DNA from: CAYIEH01 sp964362385
GTDB taxonomy: Bacteria; Patescibacteriota; Minisyncoccia; UBA6257; UBA9933
NCBI GenBank assembly: GCA_964362385.1
Contig: CAYIEH010000024.1
Coordinates: 1-8,591, forward strand
DNA length: 8,591 bases
Direction: 5' to 3'
Shown: one piece after another, positions 5,575 through 8,591 of the stretch
Layout of the letters: the number at the start of each line of letters is the position of its first letter
How positions within the stretch are numbered: the first letter of the stretch is position 1
The notes under the pieces: model-generated
Seen by the model: the letters and a program-made list of their open reading frames with translations, nothing else
The model's database searches: none
Told to the model about the DNA's origin: nothing
Program-made: the position numbers and the translations under genes

Positions 5575-6660
5575 CTATTGATTGTTTAATTCACCCTCTA
5601 CAAAAATATCCAAATCTCCATTTAAAACCTTGTCAATCTGCGTTGTTTCAATGTTATTTCTATGGTCTTTTACCATTTGATAAGGATTTAAAACATAAGA
5701 CCTGATTTGATTGCCCCATTCAGGTTTGACTTTTGTTTTTAATTGGCTGATTTCTTCCGTTTTCTGGTCCTCCATTAATTTTATCAGCTTTGATTTTAAT
5801 AATTTCATCGCCCGCTCGCGATTCCTTTCCTGAGACCTTTCAACTCGCGAAGACGCGGTAATGCCGGTTGGAATATGAACAATCCTCACCGCTGTTTCCA
5901 CCTTGTTGACGTTCTGGCCGCCCGGGCCGCCAGCGCGCATAAATTCAATTTTTAAATCGTCCTGCGGAATTTCAAATTTCCCCTCTTCAACCTGCGGCAA
6001 CTCGGGCAAAATTTCAACCAAGACAAAAGAAGTATGCCTTTTTTGCTCCGGCGAATAAGGAGAAATTCTCACCAAGCGATGGACGCCGGATTCTTTTTTT
6101 AAATATCCGTACGCGTACGGGCCTTTTACTTCAAAAGTGATATTTTTAAAAGCTTGGCGCGCTGTCTTTGCCAGATCGCCTTCGCTTTCGTCAATTATTG
6201 AAACTTTCCATCCTCTTTTTTCTGAAAATTTTGAATACATCTCATGGAGCATTCCGGCCCAATCTTCGCTGTCCTGGCCGCCTGCGCCGGAATAAATTGA
6301 AACAATCGCCGATTGCTTGTCGTATTTGCCGGAAAATAATTTTTCAATTTCAAGCTGGCGGATTTTTTTCTGGATTTCAAACATTGAATTTTCCGCTTCT
6401 TTATTTTTATCAGCGTCAATCAGCGTTTTAATCTGCGTTAATCCGCGTTCTATATCGTTAAATTTCTTAATCAGCTCTTTTAGTTCGCCGACTTCTTTTA
6501 TTTTAGCGTCAGCCGTTTCGCGGTTTTTCCAAAAATCCGGATCGCTGAATTCATACTCAATTTCCTTCACGCGATTCTTTTTGTTTTCAATTTCAAAAAC
6601 CCCGCCCATTCGGCGGATTTCATTTTCCAATTCTTCAATTTTTTGATTGATATCATCCAT
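5575..6660 (-). CDS. prfB: Peptide chain release factor 2 (RF2)
   Basis: This encodes 361 residues, complete. RF2 recognises UAA and UGA in the ribosomal A site and triggers peptide release. An N-terminal helical domain (about 1-110) leads to the PCRF region with [12 protein letters not shown] (124-135). The codon-recognition loop follows S-G-V-H-R-L-V-R-I (191-199). The catalytic G-G-Q is at 247-249 inside [18 protein letters not shown]. The RF2 tripeptide, normally S-P-F, reads S-P-Y here (200-202). G-W-K-V-S (150-154) and [10 protein letters not shown] (315-324) confirm RF2 rather than RF1. The gene is one uninterrupted frame, so the programmed +1 frameshift found in many bacteria is absent. 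The ATG at 6660 matches the family N-terminus and lies only one base after the tRNA-Thr discriminator, leaving no room for a ribosome binding site outside the tRNA. Confidence 0.97.
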   Translation of the reverse strand: MDDINQKIEELENEIRRMGGVFEIENKKNRVKEIEYEFSDPDFWKNRETADAKIKEVGELKELIKKFNDIERGLTQIKTLIDADKNKEAENSMFEIQKKIRQLEIEKLFSGKYDKQSAIVSIYSGAGGQDSEDWAGMLHEMYSKFSEKRGWKVSIIDESEGDLAKTARQAFKNITFEVKGPYAYGYLKKESGVHRLVRISPYSPEQKRHTSFVLVEILPELPQVEEGKFEIPQDDLKIEFMRAGGPGGQNVNKVETAVRIVHIPTGITASSRVERSQERNRERAMKLLKSKLIKLMEDQKTEEISQLKTKVKPEWGNQIRSYVLNPYQMVKDHRNNIETTQIDKVLNGDLDIFVEGELNNQ

Positions 6661-6661
6661 G

Positions 6662-6734
6662 AGCCGACCCGGGGGATCGAACCCCGAACCTACGGTTTAC
6701 GATACCGTCGCTCTACCGGTTGAGCTAGGTCGGC
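6662..6734 (-). tRNA. tRNA-Thr (anticodon CGU)
   Basis: A complete cloverleaf folds on the minus strand. The acceptor is GCCGACC with GGTCGGC (7 of 7 pairs). The D-arm is GCTC/GAGC with an 8-nt loop containing GG. The anticodon stem is ACGGT/ACCGT with loop ATCGTAA, giving anticodon CGT (6701-6699) for the ACG codon. The variable loop is 5 nt, and the T-arm is CGGGG/CCCCG with TTCGATC. The discriminator is T at 6662, and CCA is not encoded, since the next bases are C then the ATG of prfB. The tRNA lies 12 bp after the serS stop and one base before prfB, so a shared transcript cut by tRNA-processing enzymes is likely. Confidence 0.95.
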
Positions 6735-6746
6735 ATTTCTTAAATC

Positions 6747-8075
6747 TTACTTTTTAGGTCTTATCTCTTTTACCCCATTAGGCATATACTTCCTCAAAAC
6801 CTCCGGCACAACCACGCTTCCGTCCTTTTGCTGATAATTTTCCAAAATAGCCAAAAATGGACGAACGCTCGGAAGCACCGTGTCATTCAACAAATGCGCA
6901 AATTTTTTCTCCCCATTTTTATCAACATATTTAATATTCAATCTCCTTGCCTGCCAATCCGCGAAATTGCTCGCTGAACCTGTTTCTGCCCAGCGTTGCG
7001 ACGCCGGCATCCACGCTTCAATATCAAACGCTCTGTATTTTCCGGGAGCCATATCGCCTGTACAAATTTGAATCACTCTATACGGCAATCCCAATTCCTC
7101 GTGTATTTCTTTTGCAATGTCCACCATTTCTTTCTGCAGTTTTGTGGATTCTTCAAAATCCGCTTTTGACACAACTATCTGTTCCACTTTCATAAATTCG
7201 TGCACGCGGTACATTCCTTTTGTGTCTTTTCCATAACTTCCGATTTCGCTTCTATAGCATTGGCCGAATCCAAAAACTTTTATGGGCAATTGCTCTTCTT
7301 TTAAAACCTCATCCGAATAATACGCCAACAGCGACGGTTCGGCCGTTCCCACCAAAAATTTTCTCTCCTTGCTTGTTTCCCCTGTCGCTTCTCTGTCAGA
7401 AGACGCGATTTGATAAATTTCATCAACTTCCGGGTCATACTCCAGCCCTTTAAAGTATCCGCTTCCAAAAAGAGAAAATCCTTTTACTAATGTCGGAGGC
7501 AAAAACGGCTTATATCCCTTCTCTACCATTTTATGAATTACATACATCATCATTGCTATTACCAAAAGCATGCCTTCATTTTTTAAATAATATCCGCGAT
7601 ATCCGGCTACTTTCGCTCCCTTTTCCAAATCAATAATATCCAAATCCTCTCCAAGCTGGGTATAATCTTTCGGAGTGAAGTTGAATTTCTTTTGTTCTCC
7701 CCATCTATAAACTTCTTTATTGTCATCCCCGTTTTTTCCGATTGGCGTATCATGCGAAGGAATTGTCGGAACTTTAATCATTAAATTTTCATATTTCTGA
7801 TTTATTTCTTTAAACTGCGGTTCGATTTCTTCCAATCCTTTTTTTACTTTTTTTCCTTTTTCAATAATTTCTTTCCTCTCGCCGTCATTTCCGGCTTTTT
7901 TTATTTCTTCGTTCAACTCGTTTTTCTTGGCTTTCAACGCTTCAATTTCCTGCAACAATTTGACCCTTTCATGGTCTATCTTTAAAAGTTCGCCTAAATC
8001 CAAATCAATGCCTTTGTTTTTTATGGCATTTTTAAGTTCCTCCTTATTTTCTCTGATGAATTTTATATCCAACAT
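6747..8075 (-). CDS. serS: Seryl-tRNA synthetase
   Basis: This encodes 442 residues, a full-length class II SerRS that charges tRNA-Ser (and tRNA-Sec where present) with serine. The N-terminal long coiled-coil arm that grips the tRNA is visible as a charged helical stretch at about 30-100. The catalytic core has a motif 1 region around G-Y-K-P-F-L-P-P (187-194) and the serine-binding T-A-E loop (244-246). Motif 2 is C-Y-R-S-E-I-G (273-279) with V-H-E-F-M-K-V-E (291-298). E-T-G-S-A-S-N-F-A-D-W-Q-A-R-R-L (364-379) comes next. Motif 3 ends in R405, followed by L-A-I-L-E-N-Y-Q. The usual N-G-S-x-x-A-x-x-R of motif 3 is N-D-T-V-L-P-S-V-R, a substitution pattern to compare with relatives. It heads the leftward serS-tRNA-Thr-prfB cluster. 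The ATG at 8075 matches the family start; there is no Shine-Dalgarno and no T-box leader upstream. Confidence 0.97.
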   Translation of the reverse strand: MLDIKFIRENKEELKNAIKNKGIDLDLGELLKIDHERVKLLQEIEALKAKKNELNEEIKKAGNDGERKEIIEKGKKVKKGLEEIEPQFKEINQKYENLMIKVPTIPSHDTPIGKNGDDNKEVYRWGEQKKFNFTPKDYTQLGEDLDIIDLEKGAKVAGYRGYYLKNEGMLLVIAMMMYVIHKMVEKGYKPFLPPTLVKGFSLFGSGYFKGLEYDPEVDEIYQIASSDREATGETSKERKFLVGTAEPSLLAYYSDEVLKEEQLPIKVFGFGQCYRSEIGSYGKDTKGMYRVHEFMKVEQIVVSKADFEESTKLQKEMVDIAKEIHEELGLPYRVIQICTGDMAPGKYRAFDIEAWMPASQRWAETGSASNFADWQARRLNIKYVDKNGEKKFAHLLNDTVLPSVRPFLAILENYQQKDGSVVVPEVLRKYMPNGVKEIRPKK

Positions 8076-8082
8076 TTTTATG

Positions 8083-8110
8083 GAATTATGAATAATGAAT
8101 TAGGAATTAT
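8083..8110. repeat. Heptamer repeat array upstream of serS
   Basis: Four 7-bp units run head to tail: GAATTAT (8083-8089), GAATAAT (8090-8096), GAATTAG (8097-8103), GAATTAT (8104-8110). They begin 7 bp before the serS start codon and would form its 5' leader. The remaining gap (8111-8202) holds AT-rich sequence with only a weak hairpin (8140-8146 with 8159-8165). Confidence 0.65.
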
Positions 8111-8181
8111 GGGTTTATTTTAATCTAAATCCCCCAAAAAATAAAGGCGGTTTTCTATCTTTATTATTCCCATCTTTTCTG

Positions 8182-8187
8182 TATACT
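8182..8187 (+). promoter_or_regulatory. Possible -10 box for dnaX
   Basis: TATACT, preceded by TG, is a fair -10 match about 56 bp before the dnaX ATG. A convincing -35 is not seen 16-18 bp upstream. The core GTATAC is palindromic, so a weak box also exists for the opposite strand. This is a low-confidence call based on position and sequence only. Confidence 0.25.
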
Positions 8188-8202
8188 TAATCTTAAATAA
8201 AA

Positions 8203-8237
8203 ATTACTAATTTCTAATATCTAATTACTAATTTCTA
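8203..8237. repeat. Heptamer repeat array upstream of dnaX
   Basis: Five 7-bp units run without interruption: ATTACTA, ATTTCTA, ATATCTA, ATTACTA, ATTTCTA. The array ends 5 bp before the dnaX ATG, so it occupies exactly the place where a ribosome binding site would be expected. Confidence 0.7.
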
Positions 8238-8242
8238 TTGTT

Positions 8243-8591
8243 ATGTTAGCCATTTATCGCAAATACCGGCCCCAAAAACTTGAAGATGTTTTGGGACAGG
8301 AAACAACGGTCAAAATTCTTAAAAACGCGGCTAAGGCCGACAAGCTGGCGCACGCTTATCTTTTTTACGGGCCGCGAGGTTCAGGCAAAACAACCACTGC
8401 CCGCTTGATTGCCAAAATCGCCAATTGCCTTACGCGACAAACCGATCCGGAATTTAAAAAACTCGGGGAGCCGTGCAATAAATGTTCGGTTTGTCTGGAA
8501 ATTGACAAAGGCCAAGCGCTGGATGTCATTGAAATCGACGCCGCTTCCAACCGCGGCATTGATGAAATCCGCGATCTTAAAGAAGGCATCC
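8243..8591 (+). CDS. dnaX: DNA polymerase III subunit gamma/tau, N-terminal part (cut by window edge)
   Basis: The first 116 codons of an open frame run off the right end. DnaX is the ATPase of the clamp loader that places the sliding clamp on primed DNA. The N-terminus M-L-A-I-Y-R-K-Y-R-P is typical, followed by the G-Q-E block (18-20) and L-A-H-A-Y-L-F-Y-G-P-R-G-S-G-K-T-T-T-A-R (35-54) with Walker A at 43-50. Cysteines 62, 78, 81 and 84 form the zinc-binding module of DnaX. E-I-D-A-A-S-N-R-G-I-D-E-I-R-D-L (97-112) is strongly diagnostic. Whether the full protein is gamma- or tau-like cannot be seen. It is divergent from serS across a 167-bp gap. No Shine-Dalgarno precedes the ATG at 8243; instead a heptamer array ends 5 bp upstream. 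Confidence 0.96.
   Translation, partial: MLAIYRKYRPQKLEDVLGQETTVKILKNAAKADKLAHAYLFYGPRGSGKTTTARLIAKIANCLTRQTDPEFKKLGEPCNKCSVCLEIDKGQALDVIEIDAASNRGIDEIRDLKEGI

Noticed and set aside
6168..6646. Several + and - strand ORFs overlapping prfB (6168-6431, 6195-6419, 6317-6646)
   Set aside because: They are alternative-frame shadows of the RF2 gene, which has full family motifs across this region.
8076..8242. T-box or other riboswitch upstream of serS
   Set aside because: No T-box consensus, specifier loop or terminator pair is visible; the gap is mainly heptamer repeats and AT-rich sequence.
8365..8589. 74-residue minus-strand ORF at the right edge
   Set aside because: It lies antisense inside the clearly coding dnaX frame and has no recognisable motif.

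Overview
The window looks like a piece of a small-genome bacterium of the Candidate Phyla Radiation (Patescibacteria), most likely Parcubacteria-like; this is inferred from gene content and style, not from a marker phylogeny. The supporting signs are an AT-rich sequence, a compact set of housekeeping genes (ftsE, ftsX, prfB, serS, dnaX), a 'four helix bundle' protein and a GT-C membrane glycosyltransferase. There is also a complete absence of recognisable Shine-Dalgarno sequences. TAA, TAG and TGA all serve as stops and an RF2 gene is present, so the standard bacterial code applies; a UGA-recoded lineage is unlikely.

Layout. At 49-444 (-) is a small DUF4258-like protein, divergent from a 643-residue PMT_2/GT39-like glycosyltransferase at 496-2427 (+). 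The two are separated by a 51-bp gap whose palindrome supplies a TATAAT box to each strand. A leftward group follows, listed in transcription order: ftsE (4618-5310), ftsX (3567-4475), a RibD-C/DHFR-like reductase (3025-3540) and a four-helix-bundle protein (2498-2977). The last gene is bracketed by 8-bp-period repeat arrays that share a 23-bp identical direct repeat. Upstream is a second leftward cluster packed almost without gaps: serS (6747-8075), tRNA-Thr(CGU) (6662-6734) and prfB (5575-6660). The rightmost gene is dnaX (8243 to the window end, +), divergent from serS and cut by the edge.

How the genes relate. FtsE and FtsX form the membrane ABC-type complex that couples division to cell-wall hydrolysis. 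SerRS, tRNA-Thr and RF2 are translation parts likely made from one transcript. DnaX is the clamp-loader subunit. The glycosyltransferase probably modifies envelope sugars or proteins.

The least ordinary part is the gap between prfB and ftsE, the longest non-coding stretch here (264 bp; no gap exceeds 300). It holds a 134-bp MITE-like element with 19/20-bp inverted ends and a 4-bp target duplication. Removing it in silico restores a second, diverged copy of the prfB 3' end lying one base after the current stop codon. That relic also supplies a good -35/-10 pair for ftsE. A second recurring theme is that most intergenic gaps carry short tracts with a 7-bp period, whereas the four-helix-bundle gene is flanked by tracts with an 8-bp period.
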